Shown: positions 34,701 to 45,430 of the stretch, one piece after another
How the letters are laid out: each line of letters opens with the position of its first letter
Position numbering within the stretch: the stretch's first letter is position 1
The notes under the pieces: model-generated
The model's database searches: none
What the model saw: the letters and a program-made list of their open reading frames with translations, nothing else
What the model was told of the DNA's origin: nothing
From: Diphasiastrum complanatum
Taxonomy: Eukaryota; Streptophyta; Lycopodiopsida; Lycopodiales; Lycopodiaceae
Reading direction: 5' to 3'
NCBI GenBank assembly: GCA_029204225.1
Contig: CM055100.1
Span: forward strand, 24,869,106 to 24,933,105
Length of the DNA stretch: 64,000 bases
Program-made: the position numbers and the translations under genes

Positions 34701-37700
34701 ACCCTGCCTCATAGCCCAACTACATTCCAAAAGGAAAGGCAGAGATCGCACCCGCAAGATAGGACTAGTATGCAACTCAGATCAAGTAAGAATCCATTAA
34801 GTAGACAACGAAGGGATGATTCCCCAACTACACCTCAACATCAAGAGAAGTGTTCATTCCCAATCCAATGTTCGAGGTTGTTACTCAACATCCACCCATC
34901 AGGGATGCAGATAATCAAGGCATTCCACATGTAAACCACCCTATAAAGTCCTCACAAAAGGATTCTAGTCTAAGCATACCATACAAAGCAACAACACAAG
35001 GGAACAGGTGGTGGATAAACCAACCCAACCAAACCTAGATCGTACGGATCTAGCCCCCAAGCTATGGATCAATAAGAGTCATGGAAAGAGGAGTCACACC
35101 AGCAGCATGTAGCTACCAATCAGAAAATCAAGCATACACTAGTGAGAACCCAGCAATAACAAGAACTATGCATAGCACAAGTATGCATGTATATCCTCCA
35201 TGACGCCTTGGTAATGAAGATCCTCAACTCTAATGTAGAATCCACGCTCAGCTCTGATCTCATTTGAGAAAAACATCTAAAATGGGCTAACTACCTTAGC
35301 ATTCATTTTCAGCTACTTCATCACCCATGAAAGGACAATAAGGTCGCCGATGCATTATCAAGAATCCCCAAGGTCAACCATATTTCCTAGCATATCATGA
35401 AGATTTCCTTCCTATGAAAAGTATGTATGCTAGTGATTCCGACTTCCAGCATATCTTTGAAATACTTGAAAGAAATCAAAGTGTAGGCTGATATTCTATG
35501 AATATTCAAGCCATCTTGAAAAAGATACAGACTTAAGCCTAGAACTGGATCAGTCAAAATTAGGCCTTTGCGCCATGTTGTAACAGCTTCAAGTTGTTTA
35601 GTTCTAAGCCTAAGTCTAGAAGATTGAAACTTAAACTAGTCTGAATAAGTTCAACAAATCTCTGAGTAGATGTTCTACTTGAAGAACCAACACCAATTGA
35701 TCTGGAAGATTGGCCTTCATCAAGTATTAACGCAGATATGAAGAAAACAAAAGCTATGCCCTCGACTATAAACCTGCATGATCTCTTATGGGATTCACAA
35801 TATTGTACCACCTTCAGGCTCTCGTCAAGCTTGGTAAACTTCCTATCATGCTTGTGCTTGGCTTCAGCTGGGCAACTATCAGTTCATGGAAATGAATAAA
35901 CTTCAGGCCATCAATAACAAGAGATAATTCAAGGATGCTAGTCCGAAACTTTTCGAATAATTCTAATAGGTGAGACTTGTGCTCAAGCACAAATCTATCG
36001 ACATCAAATTTAAGACAAAAAAGCGATGAAAAGTACTCAGTTCTGTCTAGAACACCAACGTCAAAGAGAAATTTATGCAGCTTGTTAGATTCCATATCGG
36101 AAATGACAAACAACACTGGATACTGGATGTCGCAGGCACGCAAGGAATGGAGACAATTCGGATCGACAGAGAGACTGTCACATGGCAGCGATATCAGGCA
36201 AAACAGAATGTAACAATATCGTAGGCACGCGACGGTGTGTAGAAAAAATAGAGAAAAGTAGCAGCGGTGCGTCGTAGCGATATTCGGCAGCTGAAACGAA
36301 TATCCGATATAGCAGGCACGCGAGGGAGTGATGGCAAATAAAATCGAACGCAGTGGGCTCGCGTGGTTGCGATATTGCCTTGATGATCTCTGAATAGCAA
36401 AACGTTTTATGGCGCTGTTTAGCCCTTATATAGATCCCGCAGATTCGTCGCAGTTGTTCAGAAATCACCGTTAGATATGCGACACTTCAGAGATACATCA
36501 AGTCTTGTAACGCGTGCGAAGCATTTATGTGAAATTTCGGCCAAATCCATAGGTGACACGTGGGTGGTTGAAAAGACGACACGCACGTGTGGAGGAACTA
36601 TAAATAAAACACACGAATCAAAATTTGGCACGTGTGTGGTTGAAAATATGACACATGTATTTGCATGTGTGGAGCAATCATTAATAGGACACACCAATCA
36701 GAAATTGGCACGTGGCGCCTTTAGATTTAATGCACAAAAAATCTCTCTCTATATAAGCAGAGACCGCGAATGAAAACCATGTGGCTACCAGATTCCTAAA
36801 TTGTTCCTTGCTCTCTCTCACGGAAACTCGATATCGGAGCCGCGCGACCATCAACAGTTTTTCTGAGAGTTCTGGTTGCTTCTCGCGCCGCTGCGATATT
36901 GGAATCTATTGGGCTGATATCGGAGCCGCGCGAGGATCTGCGTTCGAGTAACTCATCTACGACCTAGTCGTGTGCCTGCGATATCGGAAGCAATGGCAAG
37001 GACTAAAAAGACCGCGCGTCCAAAGTCTATTGTCCCGTCTGTTGGTCAAGCCACATCATCCTTGCATCCTATAGCTGCTCGACCTCGTGCTAGGGGAACT
37101 GGCAGAAAACCCCGCCCATGGCTCAGAGATATCAGGAGGTTACAAAAGTCCACCAACCTTCTGATACCGAAAGCTCACTTCAACCGAATAGTGAGGGATG
37201 TGACAAGGTCTTTGTCCATGGATGTCAGATGATGCGTGACTGCAATTGAAGCATTGCATACAGCCTATGAAGATTATAAGATTAGGCTTTTTGAGGATAT
37301 TGCGCTTGCTGTTGTACATGCAAAGCGGGTGACTATCATGCCCAAGGATATGGAGCTTGTGTTTAGGCTGAGGAATCAATACGAGCAGGTATTCAAGGCA
37401 CCTCCACCTCCCCAACCAGCTCCCAGGGTTAGACCCTCTTATCAGAGGAAAAGAAAACAGTCAAGGCCAGTGAGGTCAGGAACCAGGGCCAAAAAAAGCC
37501 AAATCAAGCCAGTTGAAGACCAGCCAACTCATGATCAAGCTGGGCCGTCTAGGGTGGAACCTGAAGAATCCCCCTCTCCTCCACCTCCGTCTAAAAGAAG
37601 ATTAGTACTCTCAGATGAGACCGAGCAGATGATAGGCCAGACCCAATTGATTCTTGATACACTAAAAGGTCAAGAGGGTCTTCCTACTCCTGGTCTAAAA

Positions 37701-40700
37701 TTTTTACTAAATTACTCTTCTGATAGTGACCAGTCTTTGGATGTGTCGAGACGCACCATAGAGGATCTAGATAGATATATAACAAAATCAATTGCTCTTT
37801 TTTCTGATAGCCCATCCCAATCAATAGGAACTGTATATAAAAATTTAGTTGTTCAATATCCGGTCGATTCCATGCTGACATTTTTGGATTCTGAGCGATA
37901 TATAATTTTTGACGAGTACATAGCTAAAAAAATAGATAAATTAGGTGGTCACTTTGATTTCAATATATATTCGGCTTCATATATGAATTATTTAAATTCT
38001 GTTATTTGTAAGGAGGTATTGAATAAGTCTTCGGACCTCACAAACCCAGTTGGACTCAATTATTGGGTTCAGTTGTACAAAAGCGACAGTGTTCCTGGTG
38101 CTTTTGTGCTTACTCAATTTTTTTGTCACCTGCTTAAGGACGAGCAATCAGCTGCATCATGTTTACGACATATGCCATGCGACTTCGAAATTTTTGTTGT
38201 ACCATACCATTGAGTACTTACTAATATGGTCTTATTACTATTAGAAACGAGATAAATTCTCTTTTACTATAGATAGCCACTAAGGCTATTCATAATTTAG
38301 TTTTGATGATTTGGAGTCTTGAGCTTGTTGAAGGGAGATTATACTTTTTAGAGACTTCCTAAGCTATGGCGGCCATTGATATCCACCCGATTTTCTTAGT
38401 TGGAGAATGCTTGATGCTTTTTGTTGTTTTATACTTCATTTGATACCAATATCCATGATTGAGTTCATAACAGTGCTCACATGATGTCATGACTTCAACT
38501 CTAGTGACAAGGTTGAATGTGAGCACATGGCCATCCTATTACCAATATGCAATTGAGATGGCTGATGGAAAGGGTATAGAATCATGAAATATGAGGGTCG
38601 TGGGCATTCCATTAACTATTCATAGTTATACTAACGATATGGTTTCGATTACCCTTGAGCACTTTGTAGGAGACTCGTTGCTCCTCCTTGTAGGGACATG
38701 CAGTAGACATGCATTGGCGGTCGGCATGATTAGTTAGACGGCTTCCATGTGGATTTCGTGCATGGATAGGTAGGGTGGCCTCTAAGCTCTATATATGGGA
38801 ATCATTGAGAGTCTCACGGCCATTATGCTGTCAAATTGGGAAGCGCTTCGATTTTGCCTATCCCTGTTAGGGCTGGATCAATTTTGATCTAGGAATTGGT
38901 TGGGAAGGTTTGGTCTACTGCATTCTATCTCCTGTCTTGTGGCACTCCAGTTTGGTTTGATCCGTGTTGGTATTACATTGGAACCAGATAAAATAAAACC
39001 GAGTCATCCAAAACCCAAGGTAAACCACCTACTTGGATGACGATCGACTCCACACCACCACGGCTGCCAAATTGCTAATCCACCCAACTTGCTCATAGAT
39101 AACTTCTCCACCATGTGGTTCAATGCTCTGATACCAATATAGTCTCTCCAATGACTTTTGATGCCAAAGCATGCAACTCCATGCCCAATGTCTCACACCT
39201 TGGCAAAATATGCTCATGTCCATCAATCAATCTCATTGAATAAAGTTTTCTTCAAGTGGGTTCTGCTAGGGCTATAGTACATGGTCGGCCTCAAGCATAG
39301 TTGCATTAAACCTTAGTTGCAGCGGATCGTGATCCGCTACAAAAACAAACCAGATCGCGCGATCCGAAACGTCAGTGATCCGCGACCCGGATTGCAAATT
39401 TCATTTTTTTTTTTTTGTGGAAAAAGGAGTAATGGCCAATTTTTTTTTTTTTGAATTGTGGACGTACTTTTCCAATAGATATCAGAAATCAGTTTTGAAA
39501 TGGTGTTTTGATGCCAATGGTTTGCCGATTTGCTGATTCCATTTTTTGTTAGAAAATGATAGAAAGAGTTAGAAGGAGCCTTCCTTCGACTGGCAGGAAT
39601 TGTATACTTCTTGTGGAATAGCTGAAACCATCTAAAACCATCTACTGATATCCAAATTTCTGAAACCATATGAAAATGCAGCCAATTTGTTTATGAAAAT
39701 CTACTGATATCCAGATTTCTTATGAATGTAGCCTGCAGCCATCTGAAACCAAGCAACAAATTTGCATAACAATTGCTTTTTTGATATCCTTTCACATGAT
39801 ACCCATATTGGCAACTATCCAAAAAAAAAAAAAACATTTGCGTTCCGGGAGACCCTAATGGGAAATCCCGGATCGCATTCCTGAACGCGTTTCGGATCGC
39901 ATTCGGGTTTGCGTTCCAGTCGCGTTCTGGAACGCAGACTGCAACTTTGCATTGAACCGCGGTTCGAACCTCGAACCACGGTTTGAACGGTTTGAAGCCG
40001 GTTCGAACCAAATTTTGGTTCCAAAAGGTGTGTCCCCGTTTTAAGTCAAAAGGTGTGTAAATTTATTGATTTAGAGGTTGTTGCAGTGAAGGGCAAATCT
40101 CTACTAAGGCGTGGATTTGGAGCATGTACTAGGTTTTGCCGCAGCCCTTAAGATTTTGCATTTTGGGGAGCTAAAGGTATTATTAAATGCTATTTTCATA
40201 CATGGGTAAGCTTGGAATCATGAGGAATTGATCTAAATCAAAATAATGCCTTTTTCGTTACTCCTCAGGGAGACACAATGCATAAGTTTCTTCATGTTGT
40301 TCATGTCGTTTTATTTTGTATTTTGTTTCACTTAGATTTGTAAGTGGGAAAATTGTCCATTTTGCATATTTAGTGTTGAATTTGGAAAAAAATAATGAGG
40401 GAAAAAGATCTACTAGTTTTACACATCTTTTTTTTCCTCATTATTTGTGCAGCCTTTTGCTTACCACAATATAGCCAATGAGTGTGTTGTTAACCCGACT
40501 AGCTCTCTTGTTGCACTTCGATCACCACCTGATAGCCCTAATCATCCTATGTCTAGCCATGACAACAACCCTAGTGCAATTGGGGTAATTTTCCTACTAA
40601 TACTCCATCCATGCAAGCCTCCATGGATAGTATCGAGAAGTCCACGCAAGAGATGCGACTGTTGCTTGAATCTAATATGGGAAATTAAGCTTCATCCTCT

Positions 40701-42660
40701 CAGTATCTTCCATCGTATCCTCCACTATATCCTTTTCAGCTTTCTTCCACTGCATGTCCTGTATATCCAACACCTTATCCAGAAGACAAAGATATAAAAC
40801 CTACTCGCTTTTCTAAAAATCATCCCCAAAGAAGTACCGCTACTGTAGATCAATGGTTGCATGAATGAAAATAGTAGTTTGATTTCAAATGAGAGCCCCA
40901 ACAAATGACGGTTAGCAAGTTCGTAAAGCTGTCTATCACTCTACTGATGTTGGTAATAGGAGGTGGCGCAAGTTATTGAAGTCTAATCAACGCCCAACCA
41001 CCTAGGTGGATTTCAAGAGAGCTTTCAAAGCTCAATATATTCCTCCACATGAGCATGTACATGTGACAGATGCTTGGTTCTTGCATCATCAAAGGCAGTA
41101 CACCGAGATGGAATACGTCAATAAGTACAGAGAGGTGCTTATCAAGATTCCAGAGGAAATTCATGCCTTTGTCTAAGTCCATAAAGTTGACAGGGCAATT
41201 TCTGCCAAGCTGCCAGACATACTAGTTTCCATCATTACTATCAAGTATCGCATTTAACAAAAGGTACTTAAAGGTCCACATCAAGAAGCTGACATAACCA
41301 AGCGCCAGCATCTTTTATTTTTTGGCAGGAGTTGAGCTTGATGAATTATTTGTTCAGACAAAAATCAAATTAAGCGTTATTGTTCAATGCTTAGATGATG
41401 CCTTTTTTATGGCTAATTTGTACAATCGTCAGCAAACCCAGGGTAATTTGAAGGCTTCATTGAAAACTTTGCTAATGAATTGTTTGCTCAAGGGAGCTCC
41501 ATATTTGATGAGTATTTATGTTTGATAATTATTGATCAGACATTCACATTATAAATCGATACTGTTCAGTTTAAGAGCTTAGTTCTCATGACATTTGCAC
41601 AATTTCTTTCTCTTTTATGTCCATGTACTCCTCAAACGAATTTACCTCCATACCTTGTAGTGAGGGCAGGAGATGTCAACTAGAAGGTCACTTATTATGT
41701 CCTTCAATACGTGGCACGTTGGTGAAAGCATCTTTCCCTCTTCTTAAGGTCTGGAGTTTGACTTCACTCAGCCACACAATGAGAACAAAAAAGAGAAAAA
41801 AGTCACTTATTTGTGGACAGCATTCACACAGCTTGTAGCTTCCTTGTCAGATCTTTCTGTACTTCGATACTCAGTGTGAGATTTACCCACACAAAATTTA
41901 CCTTATCATCTGTCATATAGATTTGAGTCGGACCAGACATGCACGTCCGGGGAGTTTTGGGCATTTTTGCACCCACGTCCGGCGGCCGTCCGCGCCCGGG
42001 GGTCTCTACCTTTGGATTTGACATACTGCTGATTTTCAAGATAGCTATTACAATCGAATCACTCCATGACGCTCAAGGCTTTCCTTTCCCATATGGGGTA
42101 AATGTGAAATATTACTATCGCAAAAGAAGTTTAGCTTAGTAAGAAAAGTCACTTACATGGAGTTCCTCCCTGTATCCGTGTTGAACTTCTGGAGAGTCTT
42201 CCAAAATATTGCTGAGGAGCAGAAGATTGGATAAGCCATATGTTCTAAAATTGTAGGAAAGGCAAATGAAAGCGACTGCACCAAGAGCTGAATCGGAATA
42301 GTCCACCAGTCTTTCAAAAGGATGACTATGGCTGTCATCGCAGTCTGGGCACGCCACAAAACATGAGTTCACTGCAGGGACGATTACTGAAAATAGGAAG
42401 AAAAGGACCCAAGAACACACATAATTGACGATAGTGGACTGATCAAGGCCCATCCAGAACAAGTGACTTTGAAACTGCGCAAGCTCATTTGGAACTAGAA
42501 TAAGCGACTCGTCGGTATCATCGGCCTTTCTTGCTTCACCTCCATTCAAGTTTTCCTTGCAATGCAACCCTCTTGTGGAAGACGTATCTTCTGTCTTCTC
42601 GATCTCAACAGCTGTACTCTCTGTGCGTATGAGCGGTATTCTTAATCCAGCATTGTCCAT
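28765..42660 (-). CDS. Seven-transmembrane DUF3537 / plant gustatory receptor-like (GRL) protein
   Basis: Four exons on the minus strand join in frame: 42,660-42,157, 30,502-30,053, 29,581-29,260 and 28,901-28,765 (1,413 nt, 470 aa). Donors GTAAGT, GTAAGT, GTAAGG; acceptors GTGCAG, CTACAG, TGCCAG. The family pattern is continuous: LVPNELAQFQSHLFWMGLDQS, SCFVACPDCDDSHSHPFERL, HGYREELH|GAFRLL, ILPCFVLELSHKIWW, MCSLFRLTCSLQILRL, ISHRSRTFLM, AGDLA|ICST, AAKITHRAQRIVSIVSQWHA, SFQKRQAL, HNKAGISTYGFVLDR and GMTIGIH. Seven hydrophobic spans are visible. DUF3537 proteins are membrane proteins distantly related to insect gustatory/odorant receptor channels; the plant role is not known. Intron 1 is 11.65 kb; introns 2 and 3 are 471 and 358 bp. 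No frame damage, so likely functional. Confidence 0.93.
31776..31951. mobile_element. MITE of 176 bp inside the lower LTR
   Basis: It is absent from the partner LTR at 33,374-34,250. Ends are CCTTAGTTGCCCGTT and AACGGGCTTCTAAGG, inverted repeats matching at 13 of 15 positions; ATTCAA flanks it on both sides as a target duplication. The interior repeats the words GTTCC and GGAACG around A/T runs. Confidence 0.7.
32070..32096 (+). repeat. C27 homopolymer with flanking C-rich sequence
   Basis: A run of 27 C is followed by GGGGTGCCCCCGCCCCACCCCCC. The partner LTR has only short C runs (33,582-33,590), so the tract grew in this copy or is a sequencing/assembly artefact. Confidence 0.85.
33361..33372 (-). 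promoter_or_regulatory. Primer-binding site, initiator tRNA-Met
   Basis: The minus strand reads TGGTATCAGAGC right beside the LTR edge at 33,373/33,374, fixing the element orientation. Confidence 0.85.
35187..35480 (+). pseudogene. gypsy RNase H end fragment
   Basis: Pieces read HDALVMKILNSNVESTLSSD, EKHLKWANYLSIHFQLLHHP and KDNKVADALSRIPKV, then SYHEDFLPMKSMY and DFQHIFEILE. This is the gypsy pattern DHxALKxLNSQxxLxxRHxKWxxFL...ADALSR followed by the RH-IN spacer. One stop within. It is on the plus strand inside the intron. Confidence 0.78.
35560..36143 (-). pseudogene. Unknown reading frame, head-to-head with the H3-like gene
   Basis: Two frames adjoin: 36,143-35,814 (starts MRACDIQYPVLFV; contains MESNKLHKFLFDVGVLDRTE and SHLLELFEKFRTSILELSL) and 35,811-35,560 (KVVQYCESHKRSCRFIVEG, then a hydrophobic IAFVFFISALI). 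A +1 shift near 35,870 gives AKHKHDRKFTKLDESLKV leading into the second frame. The layout of a charged helix followed by a hydrophobic span weakly recalls UPF0496/At14a-like proteins, but I would not assign it. It could be a damaged gene or one with an unseen intron. It shares its upstream region with the H3-like gene. Confidence 0.4.
36144..36992. promoter_or_regulatory. Bidirectional promoter region between unknown frame and H3-like gene
   Basis: TATA-like boxes face both ways: CTATATAAG on the minus strand at about 36,425-36,433, and TATATAAG on the plus strand at about 36,749-36,757. Between them lie several CACGTG-type G-boxes (near 36,555, 36,580, 36,628, 36,708). The leaders on both sides repeat the word GCGATATCGG or variants (e.g. 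GATATCGGAGCCGCGCGA twice, near 36,829 and 36,922), and the minus-side leader repeats GGCACGCRA. Confidence 0.6.
36993..38213 (+). pseudogene. Histone H3-like protein with long C-terminal extension; one in-frame TGA
   Basis: The frame from ATG 36,993 to the stop at 38,213 (406 codons) is open except for TGA at 37,230. It starts MARTKKTARPKS, an H3 tail. The histone fold follows: GRKPRPWLRDIRRLQKSTNL, LIPKAHFNRIVRDV, then after the stop (Trp in CENH3, so TGG to TGA is likely) AIEALHTAYEDYKIRLFED and AVVHAKRVTIMPKDMELVFR. TNLLIP and the Trp recall CENH3, but loop 1 has H3 length and part of the RPGTVAL region is missing. A Pro- and Lys-rich linker with RKRKQSR (nuclear signal) leads to about 180 residues of unknown fold. 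The gene lies in the first intron of the DUF3537 gene, on the opposite strand. It is a pseudogene, or it is read through. Confidence 0.82.
38214..39124. other. Downstream of H3-like gene, no coding seen
   Basis: AT-rich sequence without a supported frame. The right end adjoins a lone primer-site-like word. Confidence 0.4.
39125..39136 (-). promoter_or_regulatory. Relic primer-binding site, initiator tRNA-Met
   Basis: GCTCTGATACCA (TGGTATCAGAGC on the minus strand) suggests another LTR element remnant whose LTR would start at 39,137; no partner LTR was found. Confidence 0.5.
39311..40030. repeat. Self-similar GC-rich palindromic patch
   Basis: The left end, CCTTAGTTGCAGCGG, shares its first ten bases with the MITE at 31,776. 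The words GGATCG/CGATCC, then GCGTTCC/GGAACGC and GGTTCGAACC recur in both orientations (39,320-39,400 and 39,836-40,020) around T- and A-tracts. No coding potential. Confidence 0.6.
40440..41290 (+). pseudogene. Retrotransposon gag fragment (gypsy type)
   Basis: Between 40,900 and 41,260 the frame reads RRWRKLLKSNQRPTT, VDFKRAFKAQYIPPHEHVHV, DAWFLHHQRQYTEMEYVNKY and EEIHAFV, the retrotransposon-gag pattern W..L......W..F...F...Y.P......L..L.Q....V..Y. The region before it (Pro/Ser rich, 40,447-40,797) may be the Gag N-terminus. Stops (TAG 41,003; TAA 41,175) show that it is dead. No pol follows. Confidence 0.72.
41930..42012. repeat. GC-rich patch with repeated CGTCCGG words
   Basis: GCACGTCCGGGG, CCACGTCCGGCGG and CCGTCCGCGCCCGGGGG lie within 80 bp, far more GC-rich than the surroundings; no frame. 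Confidence 0.55.
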
Positions 42661-44218
42661 GTTAACTCAGACAATTATTATTCTGAGCGAACTTGCACTC
42701 TTCTTTAGTTTCGGTGATTACAATTCCATTTGATATATTCGCTCGCGAGAAAGCAACTTGCGAGTCTAATTTGCTTTTTTGTCTTCAATCTCTTAACCTT
42801 CAATTTTTAAGCTCGAAAGATACAATTAAACCTTGATTGACACCAACATCAAAAAAATGAGCACTTGTTTCATTCTTTCTGAACAGTTGATTTATCAAAG
42901 TTTCACTCATTCGGAGATCGTTAGTATAATCTGGCCTGCTTTCATGTTTTTTTGATAAGTAACAAAACTTTTTGGGTCGAGGAGAAAAAATTGGAACGCG
43001 TCAGTTTAGAAATGTTCGCGCGCAGATGTTGACTTTTCTCATCGACCACCAAAGCAAAGATCTGACTCAACAGAAGTAACTGTGCCACCGTGTAGCATAG
43101 TCACTCAACAAAATTAAGAACAAAATGTGAGGTTAGAGATCTAATCTCTCTGCATCGCAAGGAGCGAAGATCTTCGTCTTCATAAAGAAAACTCGTGCAG
43201 TCTCTCGCTTTTCTGCGTGGAGTTGTAACTAGTGGATCATAAAACTTTCAACAATTACGATACTAGATTTCATCAGTTAACCGTCTCGCCTTGGCCTGCG
43301 CATTACACCATCGCTGTCCATTGTTACAAATTCGAAGTTACCAAGAAGTCCACAGTTAACTTGCACCAAGTAGCTCTCCGTGAAGCAGTATCAAATGCAA
43401 TTCGGCATGGTGCCTTTAAGTTTCTCTGCTCACCTTACAATACAAAAAATTTGTGGCAGCAACATTGACATGAACATGCTGCCAAACTGCTCATGGAAGA
43501 TACGAAAGTAAGAGTTATCAATTGCTGAAGCGAATCCAACCTCTAGGTAATTGTGCATGTAACTTGCCTCATCCCCAAGATTCAAGAAGCCTGATTTTAC
43601 ACTCTGAAAATTGTTGATCAAGCCAGGAAATCTGAAATCAATTAAATATGTATTTTATAATCAATGATAGCTTTGGATAGACAATATTATATTCGGCCCT
43701 CCTGAAAAGAGGGTTAAGTCATCGTCAATCCATGTCATTTCTTCACTAGTATTTTATTCTATTTCTTCTTGATCTATCTGAGCATCATCTAGAGCGATTC
43801 CAGATTCGGTAAAAGATAACATGCTTCCTCATAAAGAAACATAGAAGAATGTATTGTATTCATGAAACATACCAGAAACACAAGTTGGAGGACAAAGTTG
43901 GATCCACCATCGCAAGACTGCAAGCATGCGGCCTTCCTGCAAGCCAATAAAAGTGGCTCCAACTAGTCATTTGCATCTGCAACAAAGTGACTGTCTGTTC
44001 TTGTTCTGGCTTCTCGTAATGCTCAAACGGAAACAACCGAGCACAACAGCCAAAGGAGGATCCCTTCTTCAATTCTCTTTCCGCATCTCTTGCTTCTCCA
44101 GATCATCGATGTCATTGAACATATAACACTGGCGATCTTGTCCGCGATCGACCATTTCTCGGAAGTGGCTGTCGTTTCCTTTTCAAATAAGTAAGACGAA
44201 AGAATAATAAAGAGAGAG

Positions 44219-44260
<42 letters not shown>

Positions 44261-45180
44261 TTCATTAAAAGCAGTACGAAGTTATTTATTATTGGATGAC
44301 ATAACGAGACAAGTGTCTTGGTGGAGAATGAGAGAGCATCAATTTTTGGCCTTGAGGCCTGCCTTGCAAAGAAATTATGTGGAAAGGTTAGTCAATGGAG
44401 ATTAAAAGGAAGTCAACATTAAAGGCTCATCTTCGACAAGAGTCTAACTTTTTATGGCTCGGACTTTGGTCGAAGCTAAACTCTCATGCGTTTGTTGCCA
44501 TTTAGAGTGTATGAGTGATTTTGAAACAATTTCTTTGTGTTGTCAGTTTACCAAAAAATACAAAAAATACGAAGTATCAAATATACTTGCAGATCTCGTC
44601 ATTTCAGCCTTCTTGACAAAATGTGAAAAATATGAAGTATCAAAGATAAATACAGATCTCATCATTTCGGCCTTCTTGACACCTACAAATACATTATATT
44701 TCTTGTAGATATCAAAAGGTGATAGTTTTCTCACAATCAACTTCTACCGCATTTTTCAAACTGTCACAAACTGTGATAAGGCTTTGTTAGTCATAATGAC
44801 TACCATATATTATAGAATCTGTTAATCAAAAGATTACAAGATGGTTAGTTGGTCAATAAATAGTGACTAGATGCCAAATCAAAGGTGGTGGTGTAGATAG
44901 GAAGAGATTGATCATTGAGAGGTGATCGCAAGAGAGTTTTATAGTGTGCAAATTAGTGTGAGACACATAGTGCTACGCACGATCCTAAGCTATTTCATGA
45001 TAGACATTGTAGTGATATGTATCCTAGCTTATTCTACACATGATATTCGTAAAGAATCATTGCAGTCACCTCATTTAATTGAAGCATTGGTAGGATTTTC
45101 TTGCACATTATTGTGTTTTGAATTATCTGATTTTATTCACTCTTTCTTGTTCTGATAACACACTACAATCATTATCTTCA
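42661..45180. other. Upstream region of the DUF3537 gene
   Basis: The first few hundred bases should hold the 5' untranslated region and promoter of the minus-strand gene; no clear TATA box was fixed. Frames near 43,430-44,150 (-), e.g. MFNDIDDLEKQEMRKEN, are too short and broken to assign. A (GA)n tract lies at 44,213-44,255. Confidence 0.4.
44213..44255. repeat. (GA)n microsatellite
   Basis: About 43 bp of GA with one interruption. Confidence 0.9.
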
Positions 45181-45421
45181 CTACAACTTCCATAGTGATA
45201 ACGTCTACACTTTTCATGGTTGTCTACCCCCAAGAAGGTAGTAGAACGGATGTCATTGACTCCTACGCTATCAACTATCAGAAGTATTAATTCATTTTAC
45301 TACAACTTCCATAGCAATAACGTCTACACTTTCCATGGTTGTCTATGACACCTCAAGAAGGTAGTAGAACGGATGTCATTGACTCCTACGTTATCAACTA
45401 TCAGAAGTATTAATTCGTTTT
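45181..45421 (+). repeat. Tandem duplication of about 120 bp
   Basis: Units at 45,181-45,299 and 45,301-45,421 begin CTACAACTTCCATAG and end AGAAGTATTAATTC.TTTTA; they differ by a few substitutions and a 2-3 bp indel. The second ends 10 bp before an LTR. Confidence 0.88.
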
Positions 45422-45430
45422 ACATTTTAA

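Larger units (their letters stand above)
30503..42156 (-). other. Giant first intron of the DUF3537 gene (11.65 kb)
   Basis: It runs from GTAAGT at 42,156 to GTGCAG at 30,503. It contains a non-autonomous LTR element, a MITE, gypsy scraps and the H3-like locus with its divergent neighbour. Introns expanded by repeats are typical of gymnosperms. Parts not listed separately (30,503-31,600; 34,251-35,186; 38,214-39,120; 40,031-40,440; 41,291-41,925) show no supported gene. Confidence 0.85.

Noticed and set aside
34635-35038. Open plus-strand frames rich in Ser, Pro and Arg
   Set aside because: Might be the Gag start of the gypsy scrap at 35,187, but no conserved word supports it.
43430-44265. 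Minus-strand frames upstream of the DUF3537 gene (e.g. MFNDIDDLEKQEMRKEN; FRIFHEQFGSMFMSML)
   Set aside because: Short, broken and without a recognisable domain; not enough for a gene call.
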